NCBI GenBank assembly: GCA_021397835.1
Contig: JAJFZO010000609.1
Coordinates: forward strand, 12,712,001 to 12,776,000
Direction: 5' to 3'
Length of the DNA stretch: 64,000 bases
Source: Moringa oleifera
Lineage: Eukaryota; Streptophyta; Magnoliopsida; Brassicales; Moringaceae
Position 1 is the stretch's first letter. Each line of letters starts with the position of its first letter. The position numbers and the translations under genes were made by a program. Below the pieces are notes generated by a model. It ran no database searches. It was given only the letters and a program-made list of their open reading frames with translations, and was not told the DNA's origin. Shown piece by piece: positions 42,284 through 56,429 of the stretch.

Positions 42284-45200
42284 TCATTCAAGTGGAGAAA
42301 CGACATCAAGATTATTTGTCAAAAACCATTTGTTGGGGTAGATGGGACTAGCTGATTCGAGATGAAGCTGCCAAACCATAAGGCTGCGGCAGTCCTGGGG
42401 TAAGCCTTCCATTTGACTTTCATCCTCTACAACTTTTTCAATAAATGTGCTCACCTACAAAGTCAAATAAAAACCGTTATAACAGGGGTCTCAAGGCTTA
42501 ATTATCAGAGAACATATATATATATATGGTAGAAATAGGTGTTTTTTTTTTTTTTTTGCAGAAAGTACATATTGAGGATAACTGTGACTGAAATCCTATA
42601 TCTGAAAGAAACACGAGATACATTAGGTGGTGAAGCAAAAACCCAATGACTTGAGCTTTTGCATACAAGCATGGTCATATACACTTGGTGATCTCCTTAA
42701 CCCAAGTTCTCTCCTTGAGCCATTTGCATCCACAGTAAGTCAATACCAGAGCTAAAGATTCAATTTGGGCATACAAATTATGAGGTACTTCCAGGGAAAT
42801 CAGCGTGATCAACTCAAGACAGCAAGGGAAACACAATGTTGAGAAGGGTGAAAATAGTTTGGCACCAAATGATGCTGAGGCCTATAAGAGGTAGTAAAGG
42901 TAATGAACCTTTAGCATATCAAGCTCAGCTGTAGGACTAGTTTGAAGACATCTGGGACATGATCCAAGGCACAGGGGTAAAACACACTTGAAGAATTGTC
43001 GAGGAATAGGAGAGTGTGTGGCTTGTGAGATGGAGTACATGAAGTTCAGGTTGGAAATTAGTGTATGCAGTTCCTCATATATGTGGGATTCTCATGTGAG
43101 CTTGCAGTGAAGCTGCTTAAGCTTTTGGGTAAGTCAGGTCCTCGACCATATATGTCTCCCTTTCATTGTTCAACCCCCAAACTCAAATTTCTCCTCAACT
43201 TGGATTATTACATGTACAACAGTGAACTTCACTCTTTCATCCAATTCCAAGAAAACTGCACCCATCCATCAAGTCATGGAGAAATCATCAAACCATTTTC
43301 AAATTGGCATAGATGAAATCTTCCTTAAGAATTAGGCATTTTTGCCATCCCAATGAAATGTGACAATGGCAGTTCCTACTGTTATGAGAACAATAAATGG
43401 ATTAAGAGACCAACAGAGAAGATAAAAGTGTTACTGACTTGAAGGCCATCATTCACTGTGTCAAGCTGTCTAATAGGTTCGATCGTTGGTCGGTGCCACC
43501 TTTTCGGATCCCAAAGTATCGTACTATTGAAAGCAAATCCTGAAATTTCAACATGGAATCTCCAGAATCTTCTAGTGGATTCATTTGTGTGCCACCCAAG
43601 GACCTGAGTACCATTACAAACAGGGCCTTCCATAATACCTTTGTTTTCATTTTTTGTTAGTTTAGCCACTGGCCATGTTCCGAACCGCCTGCAAGTAAAA
43701 AAAATAAAAGCAAGTATGAGGAGAAGAATAGGATAGTTGCAAGGTCCAAAGAAGACAAAGTGCCTCAGTTAAACATCCCAAGTAATAAGTAACTAATGAA
43801 AACCAAGTTAAAAGGCACAACTCAATTACTTCTGAGATTTTATTTTTATAAGTTATTGCTTCAGGGATATTATGAATGAATGTGGCGAAGGTAGAGATGG
43901 ATTTTCCTACCAGTTAATTTATTAGAAGCAAATAAATCCAGATCAAGCAGCTCAGGAGCCCTCCCGACAGAAGGTTACTAGTGGGGATTTGTCACCGAGG
44001 GCAGACCCACCTAAAATTGGTCATACATTTTTCTTAACCTTCACTATAGCAAACCTACTCAGGGAAACAATAATAATACAATGTTTCACAGGTGCCAGAA
44101 ATGACAACTCTTCTCAAGCAAGCCTTGCACCCGTACCTCTATAGATATGCTAACAAACAATTCCAATTAATTGAGATAACATTCTGTTATTTTTGTCAAT
44201 TGGTACTTCTTTTCTCAAAATGTCCTTTTCTTATTGCCATCCAACCATTTATTTGATTTTTCTTTCCCTTATAGCCTTGGATATTATGCCAGGGTGGATT
44301 ACTTGCCTTTTAATCAATTTTCAAATGTACCCTTTCTAAGAATGACATTAGGTAGCTCCAGTAGACTCTAGAGATTGCAGTGTTTGCAACACCGGGAATC
44401 CTTCGAATCCCCATCTCCCTCTGTTATCATTGCTTTGTCATAAAGTAAATCCTATTCACTAAAAAATTCCATATTCAGTTCCTCGTAAACCCAGCTCATT
44501 TGAGAAAAATATATTGTACATGAAAACAATATCTAAGATGTTTTGCTGACTAGAGGACCCACAAATTACATTTTTCTATATAAAATACACAGTTATGCAG
44601 CAATGATAGCAGTACAACCCTTTTAGCTTCAAGTGCCAAGAATCACAATGTGGAAAAAACATATATATCGCATATTCCTACAAGTAGTCAATGAGAGCAC
44701 AACCAGGAAATGGAGGATGCCATCGCCATTTCCATATGACTTTCACAAAGATGACCCCCACAAATCCATAATGCGCTTGTGTTACTGACAGCCCCAAAAA
44801 GGAAGTGATAAGTTGTTTTAGTTGATAATCAAGCCTTAATGCATCATAATAGAGAAGTAACCACTACATTTACATTACAACAGCTTCACATGACTGAGAA
44901 AAGGGAAACACAACTATACTTGATAATCCTTTTAAAGGGCAGCAAGAAAAAGAAAGAATACCTGATTTGTCTCATTTGGTCAAAAAGATCAACTGAGTAT
45001 ATATTATCATCATCTGCAAAGTAGACAATTCCATCCAGTTGGTGAGTTTCAATGTGGGCCAATGCTACATTTCTCTGGTGAACATTTCTGTCCTTTATAT
45101 CAGTTAGATTTTTATTGCAAACAAGATGCCGATACATAACCCCAGTTTTCCTTAGGATGTTTGCTGTTTCCACTGTCTGAGAAGTCATTTCAACAACTAT

Positions 45201-45857
45201 CCACAACAGAGGAGGTCGGACAAGTGTTAGTGTCTGTGCCAAACGATTCAGAGTATATGCCTGAAATGGTTGAGCAAATGTTGGGGTCACAATTATCAAA
45301 AGCTTCTGGGGTACCAGAGCTGAATCTTTAGCAGATGACTGATTAACAGGGATACCATAAGAAATGATATCTGTCGATTCCCATTCCTTCACCTGGGGCT
45401 TGGATGTGGCATTAGTCTTGACACCAATGTCCACCGAGGGCTTGGTATTTTTTGGTGTACTCTCATGCAATTGAAATTTCCCAGCTGTTGATACCACTGC
45501 AAAGGAGAAATCTTGATGCTTTGACACAGAATTCATAGAAAAATCTATGGAGGAAAATGGAGTAAATCCAATGAAAACCCCAATAGTGAAACAAATGAAG
45601 AAATGGAACAAAGCCCTCCTCCAAACTTGCCCTTTTGATTTTGACCTCTCAGGAGTCCTAGAAAATCTTGGTGAGAGAACACCAAGAAGCAAAGCATGAG
45701 AATCTGATAAACCAAGGAGAGATGACAGTATCCCACCAGGCAGCGGCTGGTTGTGAGTACACGATGAGGACTTGGACAATGGAGAAGCACAAACCTCCCC
45801 ACTTAGCGAAGTTCCCTGTCTTGGGACAGGTGACAAGGTTCTTCTTATAGATGCCAT
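42284..45857 (-). CDS. IRX9H: Probable beta-1,4-xylosyltransferase IRX9H-like (GT43)
   Basis: Three minus-strand exons: 44962-45857, 43439-43688 and 42284-42454. They total 1317 nt, 438 residues. It is a Golgi type II membrane protein of GT43, acting in elongation of the xylan backbone together with IRX14- and IRX10-type partners. The N-terminus [15 protein letters not shown] and the following SPLSKSSS are the IRX9H/IRX9-L signature. A single membrane anchor spans about residues 81-100 ([20 protein letters not shown]). The catalytic domain shows [16 protein letters not shown]-type [25 protein letters not shown] and the nucleotide-sugar site [14 protein letters not shown] (DDD near 282-284). 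Exon 2 has [10 protein letters not shown] and [15 protein letters not shown]. Exon 3 ends [18 protein letters not shown]. The donor of intron 2 is GTCAGT, slightly weak but in phase. Confidence 0.93.
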
Positions 45858-45869
45858 TAAAAAAAATCA

Positions 45870-48800
45870 CAAACTCTAAACTCCAGCTCCGAATGACTGC
45901 TACCACCTGCCACAATTACAACCTCCTTTGCCCTTCTTAGAAACACCATGAACAAGATCTCCTAAGTAGTTAAGTTCCCCTTAACAAGTTCAATTCAAGG
46001 AAACTTGGGCCAAAACAAGGTAATTCTCAAATGGTATTTCTTCATACAGCACAGCATAAACGAAGCAGATTTAGACAAATTTCAAGACATTCGTACCATT
46101 GTCATACAGTCTGCTATTCAAAATCTCCATCCAAATGCTGGATCAAAGTCACACAATCGAGCAGCAAGATCTCGTTCCAACATGCAACTTTCTCTCTCAG
46201 TCGTAAATATGTAATAAATATCTGTTAAGTTATAGCTACGTGTTTCAGTCCAGAAGGAACTTTTAAAACGATTCTTTATCAAAACATGACAAAACACCGC
46301 CAACGAAATTAAATCAAACCGGACAAACACACTCACAGAAAAGGGGAAAAAAAAGAAGGTAAAAAGACCAATTTTGACCCGGAAAGGAGACTCCAACCAA
46401 ATTGCTCAAAACTTCGAACTAACTGAAATAACCCAGTAAATACCATTAAATGGCAAATGGGCTTTAAATCTCGTGCAGCAAATGCCGCTGAGGACGGAGA
46501 ACCGGCAACCTCTGCTCTGTTCACCTTGTCACCCAGTTCAGCTGAAAACGTCGAAGTTCAGGGTCTTCCATAAAGTTTCCTTCATACATTCTTCATATTT
46601 GGTGTTGAGATAGAAAGTGAAAATGAGTACCGAAAAGGAAGAGAGAATGACACTTCAGTACGGTCCCTTTCACAATCACAAACATTCAGGTTCAGACACA
46701 ATAAAATTTTAGAGTTTTTTTTTTTTTTTAATTTCATGCTTCGGTTTTCAGTGGCCGATGGTTTCATGGATCATCTATGAGACCAAGGTCAACTAGACAC
46801 GCGTGAGTGTCGGAGATGCTTAGAACGCACACTAGGCCACCCACTACGGGTTCCCAGATTCCTTCCAGTTTCCTCAGGAACCTTTCAAGGTATGACAGCT
46901 TGTACCATCGGTGCAACCACATGTAAGTCTAGTAAACCTTTTCATCAAATTAACAGATTAAGAGAAAAATATATTGTCCTTTTTATAGCAATTTCTTCCT
47001 TTGGTATCTCTTTATAAGGTGATGAAATGATGCCACTTGATTTTAAATCCTCAGGTCAAAACATCTTCTAATATATAATGGATTTTTTTATTATATCAAC
47101 AATAATTTGTTTTCTTTTTAACTATTGAAAAATATATATTTATTTTTAAATAAATTTTAACTTTTAATAAATTATTAAATAAATTTATCATGTTTAAATT
47201 CAATTTTAATTTAAAATATTTAAAAATATTAAAAATATGTTTTTTAAAAATAAAAATAATTCAAATAAATTTTTCAAGTTTATATTAAATTTAAAATTTT
47301 AATGTTTAAAATTTATTTATAAAAAAATTTGATTTTTTATGTTAACTTAAATATTTTTTGAAATAAAAAATTTCAAGTTAAAATTTGTTATAAAAAATTT
47401 AAATTTAAAAATATGATTTAATTTGATCTAAACCCGTGGATAAATGTTGGTTTTGGAATTTTTTAAAATAAAATAAATCCTAAAATTTTAAATAATTTTT
47501 ATTTTGAAAAATAAAACATTGAAATTTAAATTACGTTTTCTTGAAGATAAAAGTATTATTAACTAAATAAATTTATATAGATCAAAATTGGATAAAATTT
47601 TAATATTTAATTTATATTATCAGTTAAATTTTTATATTTAAAAAATAATAAATTAAACTTTAATCTATTAATTTGGTCAAAATTAAATCTTAATCTACCA
47701 ATTTGTTTCAAATTAAATTTCTCAAATGATTATAAAAATTAAAAAAATATTAGTTGTTTAATGCAATTCAAATAAAATAATTCACTCAATTTTAGATTTA
47801 TCTTTGAATTTAAATAAATTTTTATTAAAAATTTATTTTCATGATTTTTTAAAATTTTGTTAGTATAAATTATATATATTATCATAACTTTAAATTTTTA
47901 AATTTTTTGTGACTGTAACTTTAATATTTTTACATATATATTAAAAAAATTAAGTCTAAATTTGTTTAATCAGATCTTTGTTTTGGATTTTTTTAGTTGA
48001 TGAATTTTTAATGAAAATAAATTTAATTTAAATTAATAAGTTAATATTTGATTTATTATTTTTTAAACACAATAATTTGATTGATAATATAAAATAAATA
48101 TAAAAATTTATATAATATAATTAATTATTATAAAATAATTAAAATAAAAATTAATTATCATATTAATTTATTTTCAAATCTTAAATAATTTCTTTAAACC
48201 CAACGAATTATCTTGTTTTCTTAACAACGGAACATCATGATCATAATTCATAGAAGGGAACTATTAATTATATTAACTTTATAAGATAAAGATTCATTAT
48301 AAGAATTGAAAAAATATTTTTTTATTTATAAATAATTAAAAAATAAAACAACTGTTCCAACTAAATTTTCTTTAATGGTAAAAGCATTATTGGGTAAATA
48401 AATTTAAATTGACATTGGCTAATTATTTGTTACAATAAGATCGAAATTGCAACTCCTGAAAACATATATATTATTTCATTATTTTATTCTTAAGCGTTTT
48501 TAAACTCAACCCAGTGTCTTGTTTTTGTTTTTTGTTTTTTTTTTTCTGTTTTTATAACAGCATCATAATCATAATTTGTAGAGCATGAGAAATAATTAAT
48601 TATATTTTAAACTTATGATATTATAAAGTTGATATTATAATAAAAAATATTTTTGAAAAATAATTTTTATTAAACATGTAATAGAAAATGTAAAGGAAAA
48701 AGAAATTGATGGATTTAAGTAAGAAATAAGAACAGTAATTGGGTAAGTCGATAGTAATTCATGAACTGAACAAGAAAAATGTGAAATTACCAAAACATTG

Positions 48801-49000
48801 GGGGTCTTTCACGATACCATTCAGGTGCCATTTTTATTTATTTATTTATTTGGGGTTTAATAATTACATTTGAAGCGGCTTTTTATGTAAACACTGTTTC
48901 TCATCGTCAGTCATGCGAACTCTTCTCTTCGTTTTCTCAGATCTCTAACTCCCTTTATCACCGAGGAAGACGGAGACAGAGAGAGAGGATTACAGAGAGG
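45870..49000. other. Divergent spacer with an extreme AT-rich block
   Basis: This 3.1-kb spacer separates the xylosyltransferase gene (-) from EMC1 (+) and must hold both promoters. From about 47050 to 48700 it is nearly pure A/T with no coding potential. Composition returns to normal around 48760, and a GA-rich stretch at 48965-48990 lies in the EMC1 leader. Confidence 0.6.
48045..48116. repeat. Dispersed AT-rich repeat, copy 3
   Basis: The sequence near TTTGATTTATTATTTTTTAA, then AATTTGATTGATAATATAAA and the ATAAACATAAAAATTTATAT end, resembles 33296-33376. Its first half also resembles 9002-9045. Confidence 0.55.
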
Positions 49001-49020
49001 GCTACTGTTCGCACGTAAGC

Positions 49021-52000
49021 ATGGCGGTTAGGGTTTTTCTTCTGCTGCTGTTACTTTCGTTGTCTGCAATCCTGACCTTTTCTCTTTATGAAGATCAGGT
49101 CGGCCTCATGGATTGGTAAGTTGTTTCGATCTTGTTTGGTTTAGGTTTCTGTTTCGTTCCCGAGGAAAACGTAGGATATATTAATATCCCGCTGAGCTCG
49201 TTTACTTTGAGCCAAGCTACCAGGAGTCTCCGATTTTTGTCCTATCTTCTTTCGGGTTCTTTGAATCCGACCAGCAACATCTCGCTTCATTACGCTAATT
49301 ATTGTTGAATGAAGTCCCATTTTTAGTCTAAAACTGGAACTACTAACCTATGGGTTTATCTACCTAAGCACTCTTCTGAAGGTTATGTAATTCAGACACA
49401 AAGTAGTCACTTCACTGGCAACATATGTGCAGACTTTTGTACTGAGCTTCTTTCTTGGTCGATTTGATGCTCGGTTATGCCAGAGACTAAAATCAATTTT
49501 GCATCAGTAGTCTTCTTAGGATGGCTATATAGGAATTAAGCACCATGAGCTCTTCTCCTATGATGGTGGCTTTTAAATCCTTTTGAAATTTATGATTGTA
49601 GGCATCAACGTTACATAGGAAAAGTGAAGCATGCAGTATTTCACACTCAGAAGACGGGACGAAAGCGTGTTGTAGTATCAACTGAAGAAAATATCATTGC
49701 CTCGCTTGATCTCAGGCATGGGGAGATTTGTAAGTCCATTTTTCCATTGAGCTCGTTATCATGACAGTTTGTAAGTATAAATTACAGTTATTTGGTTCAT
49801 TGAATCCTCATTCACAGGCTCGAAAGTAGTCATAGACTTGAACAGAAAACCATTACTGTGTTTTACCTTGTTGAAAATGTGCCGAGCAAGACCTCTTCAG
49901 TGCACTAGCTAATAGTATTGAATGTTTGCCTTTGAAGCGAAAATAGTTTTTTCTATTTGTGTATCTATTTATATTTTTCCATTTATGCTTGGTCTGTTAC
50001 AGTTTGGAGGCATGTTCTCGGGACCCATGATGCCATCAATGGGATTGACATTGCCTTGGGAAAATGTAAGAATGTCTTTGTACCTTTTTTTTTTTTTTTA
50101 AATGTTGAAATATTCTGCTAGGATCTCAATTTTGGTTTTTGTTAAGCTGAGTGTCCGCTTGTGTGCTGAAATTTGCTCTTTCAATGGATTCATGTTATAA
50201 AAAATATGTTTTTTACTTGCTTATAATAATTGGGAAGCTGTCCATGCATTTGTTCATTGTTTCACAAGAATGATTAAGTATGGTGTCTTGTTGCCATGTA
50301 GCTCAAGTAATCAGCTTGGCTTCTTTGTTTCCTTTTCACTTTTGAATTTGTCAAATAAACAATTTTTTCCTTTAACCATATTGTTTTTGTTGATCTTGGT
50401 TCAAAAAAAAAAAATGTTTATGTTGATTATTGAAATCTATGGATTTTGGTAAAACTTGTGTAAGATACGATTCACAGAGAATTGTAAATTTTCTGCTTTA
50501 TTGATGATGAACTGCACAGTTCTGCTTTGATTTGTCTAGATTAGCAGTGTAAGAATAATTTACTGGGATCCTGGATGCATAATCTGTTTCTGTGCTAAGA
50601 TGCAGATATCTGATGAGTAACCCACTAGACACAGAAGTGCAATAAGGCAAACACTAAGTCGAGATTGTTTCTAAAATACTTCTGGATCACATGTACCTTT
50701 CAATCTATTTGCCGCCCCTTGCAGCTGCCATTAGTTAATTTTATTAGTTTTATCAAAGACGTTCAGACAAGATATTGTTTACATGGATATGTAGCCTGCT
50801 AATGTTAGTTACTGGATTTTGAATTGTAAGTCATGAAATATGTTGATGGTTGTACTGTGTGCCAACTTACTCTTAGGGCTTATGCATTTTTCAGATATTA
50901 ATTTTGGCTCTCAGCCACCAATAGAAGGTTTGAACAATAAACTTGTATATCATGATTTTGTATTAAAAATTTTCAGATGTCATTACTCTTTCATTAGAGG
51001 GAAGTGCATTAAGAGCATGGAATCTCCCTGATGGGCAGATGGTGTGGGAATCTTTCCTTCATGGGCAAAAGAGCTCCAAGCCATTGTTATTGGTGCCGGT
51101 CAGTGATTAAATTATGCAGATGCTTACATTTATTCTGGATTTCAGATGAGTTTGCCACTAGTGCCTTTCACAATGTGAAAGTTTCTGTTGAAACGGTTGA
51201 TTTATTTGTGCAATTGTATACTGGTCCCCATCTACAATACGCAAGTTCTTCTTTTAAATTGTCCTTTGTTGTATCTTCAAAATATCCAATGTGCAACAAT
51301 TTCAGAATTCCCAGCCTTTTAGACCTGCAGCAATGCCTTTATTACATAATGCAAATTGTAATTTAATTACAAATATGGTGGTGCAGGCAAATTTGAAGGT
51401 TGACAAGGACAGCATGATTTTTGTTTATGGTAAAGGATGTCTCCATGCTGTTTCAAGTATAGATGGTGAGGTTCTCTGGAAGAAGGATTTCGCAGCTGAA
51501 AGGTTTGACTGATATGGAGCTTATTATCAAGTGTTGTTATACTCTCCATCTTTCTTGCACTCTCGTATGTTAAAGTGTTTGGGATGTACTTTGTGGTCTC
51601 TATTTTTGCAGCTTTGATGTTAAACAGGTGGTTCAGCCTCTTGGCAGTGATATGATTTATTTGCTAGGATTTGTTGGTTCATCTCAATTTGACACTTATG
51701 AAATTAATGTTAAGAATGGAGAGTTGCTGAAGCAAAAAAGTGCAACATTTCCAGGTGGTTTTGTTGGGGAAATTTCATTAATTTCGAGTGACACAGTTGT
51801 GGCCCTTGATGCATCTAGGTCAATTTTGGTGGCAATAAGCTTCCGGGAGGAAGAAATTAGCTTTCATCTGACACACATATCAAAGCTTGTTGAGGATTCT
51901 TCTGGAACAGCAGTGATATTACCTTCATTGCATTCAAGGATGGTTGTTGTAAAAGTTAACTTGCTTACAATATTTTTAAGAGAGACAGGTCAAGGCAAGT

Positions 52001-55000
52001 TGGAAGTGGTGGAGAAAATCAAAGATGCAATGGCTGTTAGTGATGCTCTTGTAGTCTCATCAGGTCAGCAAGCATTTGCACTTGTACGGCATGAGGGTGG
52101 TAAGATTCACCTCAAAGTGAAGCTTGTGCATGATTGGGATAGTGATTTGCTTAGAGAGACCATTGAAATTGACTACCAAAGAGGGCTTGTCCATAAGGTT
52201 TTCATAAATAATTATATCCGAACAGACAGGACTGATGGATTTAGGGCCTTGATTGTCATGGAAGATCATTCACTTTTATTGCTACAACAAGGTGAGATTG
52301 TTTGGAGTAGGGAAGATGGCCTAGCCTCAATTATTGATGTGACAACATCAGAACTTCCAGTGGAAAAGGAAGGTGTATCAGTAAAAAAAGTGGAACACAA
52401 TCTCTTTGAGTGGCTGAAGGTATGAATCTTTCTTAATTCTCAAAAAAGTTGAGGTGGTCTTGATAAAGTTGAAAGGCATGAAAATCTGGCCCAAGCGTTA
52501 CTATGAAATATTCTATAACGTGTTTATGCAGCTGCATACATATTTTTGCCTTCTTTTATTTTTCTTTTGGGTGTGCACTGTTTGTTCATGGAACTGCTCT
52601 TACTCTTGTGGCTTAAGTGATTGAATACAGATGAGCCAGTTTATTTCTTTTGAACGAACTATATCATATTTGCAATAAAAAAACAGAATTTAGCATAACA
52701 TGCAAAATCATTGTACTAACTTTGCCACTATGCATCTGGAAAGTACCGTTCTTTTAGTTGTCTAATAACTTGTGTCATGATGCCCTGCGAGCCTAGGCGT
52801 CTGCGAAGAGAAACTGTTTGTGCCTTCTTGTTTCCAATTCTTAACCATTTCAAAGATGCATATTTTGACAAGATGAATTCATAATCAGTGTCTGAACGGT
52901 GATATATCATCTTCCTGTGGAATCACGTACATATTCCTTTAACAGTATAGAACATATGAATGGCTTTAAAAGTATGATATTTTCTTGTTTTGTTGGTGGT
53001 ACTATCAATTTCTTGAAATTCATGGGGATTTGATTCGGGGCTTTATTTTGGAAGGGACACCTGCTGAAGCTTAAGGGGACCTTGATGCTTGCAAGCCCTG
53101 ATGATGTAGCAGCTATACAGGCTATGCGATTAAAAAGTTCAGAGAAGAGCAAAATGACTCGAGACCACAATGGTTTCCGGAAGCTGCTCATAGTACTTAC
53201 ACGAGCAGGGAAACTGTTTGCCTTGCACACTGGAGATGGACGTGTTGTCTGGTCCCTGCTACTAAACTCCCTACGTAAATCAGAAGCATGTCAACATCCA
53301 GTGGGTTTTAATTTGTACCAGTGGCAGGTTCCACATCATCATGCAATGGATGAGAATCCATCAATTCTTGTAATTGGCAGGTGTGGATCAAGTTTAGATG
53401 CACTGGGTGTGCTTTCATTTGTTGACACTTACAGAGGGAAGGAGCTTAATTCTTTGAGTCTTGTTCATTCTGTTGTACAAGCAATTCCCCTCTCATTGAC
53501 AGATTCAACTGAACAGCGTCTCCATCTACTAATAGATGCTGATCAGCATGCACATTTGTACCCCAGAACTGCTGAGGCTGGTAATATTTTTCAGCGTGAG
53601 TTTTCAAACTTTTACTGGTACTCAGTTGAGGCTAATAACAGCATTATCAGAGGGTATGCATTGAAGAGCAATTGTATTGGGGAAACAGTGGATGAGTACT
53701 GCTTTGACACAAGGGAATTGTGGTCAGTTGTATTCCCCTCAGATTCAGAAAAGATCATTGCAACTGTGACAAGGAAGTTGAATGAGGTAAGTGTTGATTG
53801 CTAGAGGTTGTTTGTTGCTTAATGACTACAAAATTTTCAGTTTGTTTTCAAAGATTGTTTTTATTTTGCAGATTTATTAATTTATAAAATGTTGAAGAAT
53901 AATCTTTTCTGTTAATTTGAATTAGAGGAAAGCAGAGTGAACTGTCTAGACTGTGCTATGGCTTTAATTTGTGGATTTAATTTGATCCTTGTTTACACCT
54001 TAGGCCTTTCAACCTTGAGCCTCCGCTTACTCCTGGGATATTTAGTTTCCAGCAATAATTTGGTCCTCTCAAGTATCATGTTTATTAACCATAGTGATGT
54101 CATATGATTTGTGTTCCCAGGTGGTTCATACTCAAGCAAAGGTTACTGCAGACCAGGACATAATGTATAAATATATATCCAAAAATCTACTCTTTGTGGC
54201 GACTGTTGCACCAAAAGCAATTGGTGAAATTGGAACAGCCACGCCAGAGGAGTCATGGCTAGTTGTATATCTTATTGATACTGTAACTGGTCGTATATTG
54301 CACCGCATGACTCATTATGGCTCACAGGGTCCTGTTCATGCCGTAAGTTTCCTTATTAATTTTCCTTTTCATGTGTTGCAATGAATGAAATAAATGGGTT
54401 TATGCTTCTAATTGTGTAGGTTTTTAGTGAGAACTGGGTTGTCTACCACTACTTCAATCTTAGAGCACACAGATATGAGATGTCGGTCATTGAGATTTAT
54501 GACCAGTCTCGGGCGGTATGCTTTCTTATTTGGATGATTTATGCAAATTGGTAGTGATTCTTATTCCAAATGGATTTACTTTTGGAAATTTTATTCACAG
54601 GACAACAAAGATGTTTGGAAACTTGTTCTTGGAAAGCATAATCTTACTTCACCCATTTCTTCGTATTCTCGACCAGAAGTCATAACAAAATCACAGTCTT
54701 ACTTCTTCACTCATTCTGTAAAAGCAATAGCAGTGACATCAACAGCAAAGGGTATAACTTCAAAGCAGCTTCTCATTGGAACAATTGGTGATCAGGTTCG
54801 TTATAACTTTTAAGCTAAGATAGATTCACGAGTTCCTTTTTTTCTTTTCTTAGATTCATTAGTTCATGTTTTTCCTTTTCGTGAATTTTCACTTCAATTA
54901 CTTTTGCATTTTATTTTTTAATTGCTATGTTAAAAAATGAGTATGTTTGGAATGACACTTATTCTTGCTAATGTTTTGCAGGTCTTGGCACTTGATAAAC

Positions 55001-56419
55001 GCTTCCTAGATCCTCGGCGATCTATTAATCCCACGCAAGCTGAGCGAGAAGAAGGGATTATACCTCTAACAGATTCCTTACCAATCATTCCTCAGGTTAG
55101 TTCTCATTTTTTTGCTTCTGATTCGTTTTTTTTTAATATTTTAACTCTTTAGATTATTGACTAATACCATACTTTCTTGAGAAACCATGGGATATTTAGA
55201 TGAAAGCTACTTTAATTAGTATATACTTGAAAACCAATCTCCAGGGGCCTTAATCAATCTTTCAGTTTATGTTTTTGTAGCTTTTTGTGTTCTTCCCTTC
55301 TTAAGGAGAATGGGAGAGTGAAAGGGTTTTGACCCTCTTTGCTGCTATGTATATAATATATATTTTGTTTTTTTCCGTAAAAAGAAATGGAGAATGGGAG
55401 GGTGGTGTGTGATTGAACAGGCAAGTGGACCAGGCGCATTTCTAGACCTATGAGTACAAGCAATACTATTAGCTTGTGAGGTCCACATAGCTGCTGTGAA
55501 TTTAGGAGCAACTTCTAATAGAATTTATTTACTCATGGTAGGTTGGATGGTGGGTTGAGGGTAGAGGGTTGAGGTCAAACTTTTTCTCAGAAAATTGAAC
55601 AATATATGAAAAAGAGTGAAACAGCTACTACAAGGAGATCATAGTTTAACCGTTTAGTGACCACTATGCTTTATGGACACTTAGCTGAGCTTTGTTCCAG
55701 AGCTGTTTTTGCGTGATTATTTCTTGCATCTGGCTTGATGGCGATTTATCTTGGAATAATCTTCTGGACCGAAGTCTTTGAGATGCTGACAGGCTGCATT
55801 ATTGAATTCCTATGACATTTTGTAGTCAATGGTTGAAGTAGCAATGGTTGTTTAACTAATCTTGGATCCTTAGGCTCTATTGTCAACAGAGACCATGATA
55901 TGGTCCATTCCTCTTTTGGTTGATTTCTGGACTAGTAGCCAGGATTTGTCGCGTTTGTTCAAGCTGCTGCACCTCTGTATTTTATGTAAAAGGACAGTCA
56001 CAGGCAAGAAACAAGCCACCTAATTTTGTCAACATCAAATGAGTATAAAGTTCAATTTAAGTGATTGTGGCATAAAAAGCATGTGTTCTTTCTTTGAGCT
56101 GTATCTGTTTTGTCTTTTATGCCTATACTTTCATAATGAATTTTGACTCTCTCTGCAGTCCTATGTCACACATTCCCATAAAGTAGAAGGTCTTCGTGGC
56201 ATAGTAACAGTGCCAGCAAAGCTGGAATCGACAACTCTTGTCTTTGCGCATGGAGTGGATCTTTTTTTCACTCGGCTTGCACCGTCAAGGACCTATGATT
56301 CACTCACAGAGGATTTTAGTTATGCCCTACTTCTCATCACAATTGTTGCTCTGGTTGCAGCAATCTATGTAACATGGGTTTTGTCAGAGAGGAAAGAACT
56401 ACGAGAAAAGTGGAGGTGA
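49021..56419 (+). CDS. EMC1: ER membrane protein complex subunit 1
   Basis: Twelve exons: 49021-49115, 49602-49729, 50003-50065, 50977-51098, 51387-51502, 51612-52419, 53055-53786, 54121-54342, 54420-54515, 54601-54795, 54982-55095 and 56159-56419. They total 2952 nt, 983 residues, the usual plant length. EMC1 is the large lumenal subunit of the insertase that places tail-anchored and multi-pass proteins in the ER membrane. It has a signal peptide (VFLLLLLLSLSAILTFS), then LYEDQVGLMDWHQRYIGKVK at the mature start. PQQ-like propeller segments follow (VVVSTEENIIASLDLRHGEI, KGCLHAVSSIDGEVLWKKDF, AGKLFALHTGDGRVVWSLLL). The DUF1620 C-terminal domain ends in a membrane span near 950-972 (LLITIVALVAAIYVTWVL) and a short charged tail. 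The acceptor of exon 7 (53054) has a purine-rich end but is required by the frame. Confidence 0.96.
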
Positions 56420-56429
56420 GTTAAGGTGT

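Noticed and set aside
42530..43340. Possible inserted element in intron 2 of the xylosyltransferase gene, suggested by a T-run at 42541
   Set aside because: No target duplication and no transposon-like protein frame were found; the T-run alone is not evidence.
51031..51366. 111-residue plus-strand frame within EMC1
   Set aside because: It overlaps EMC1 exon 4 in another frame and runs through the next intron.
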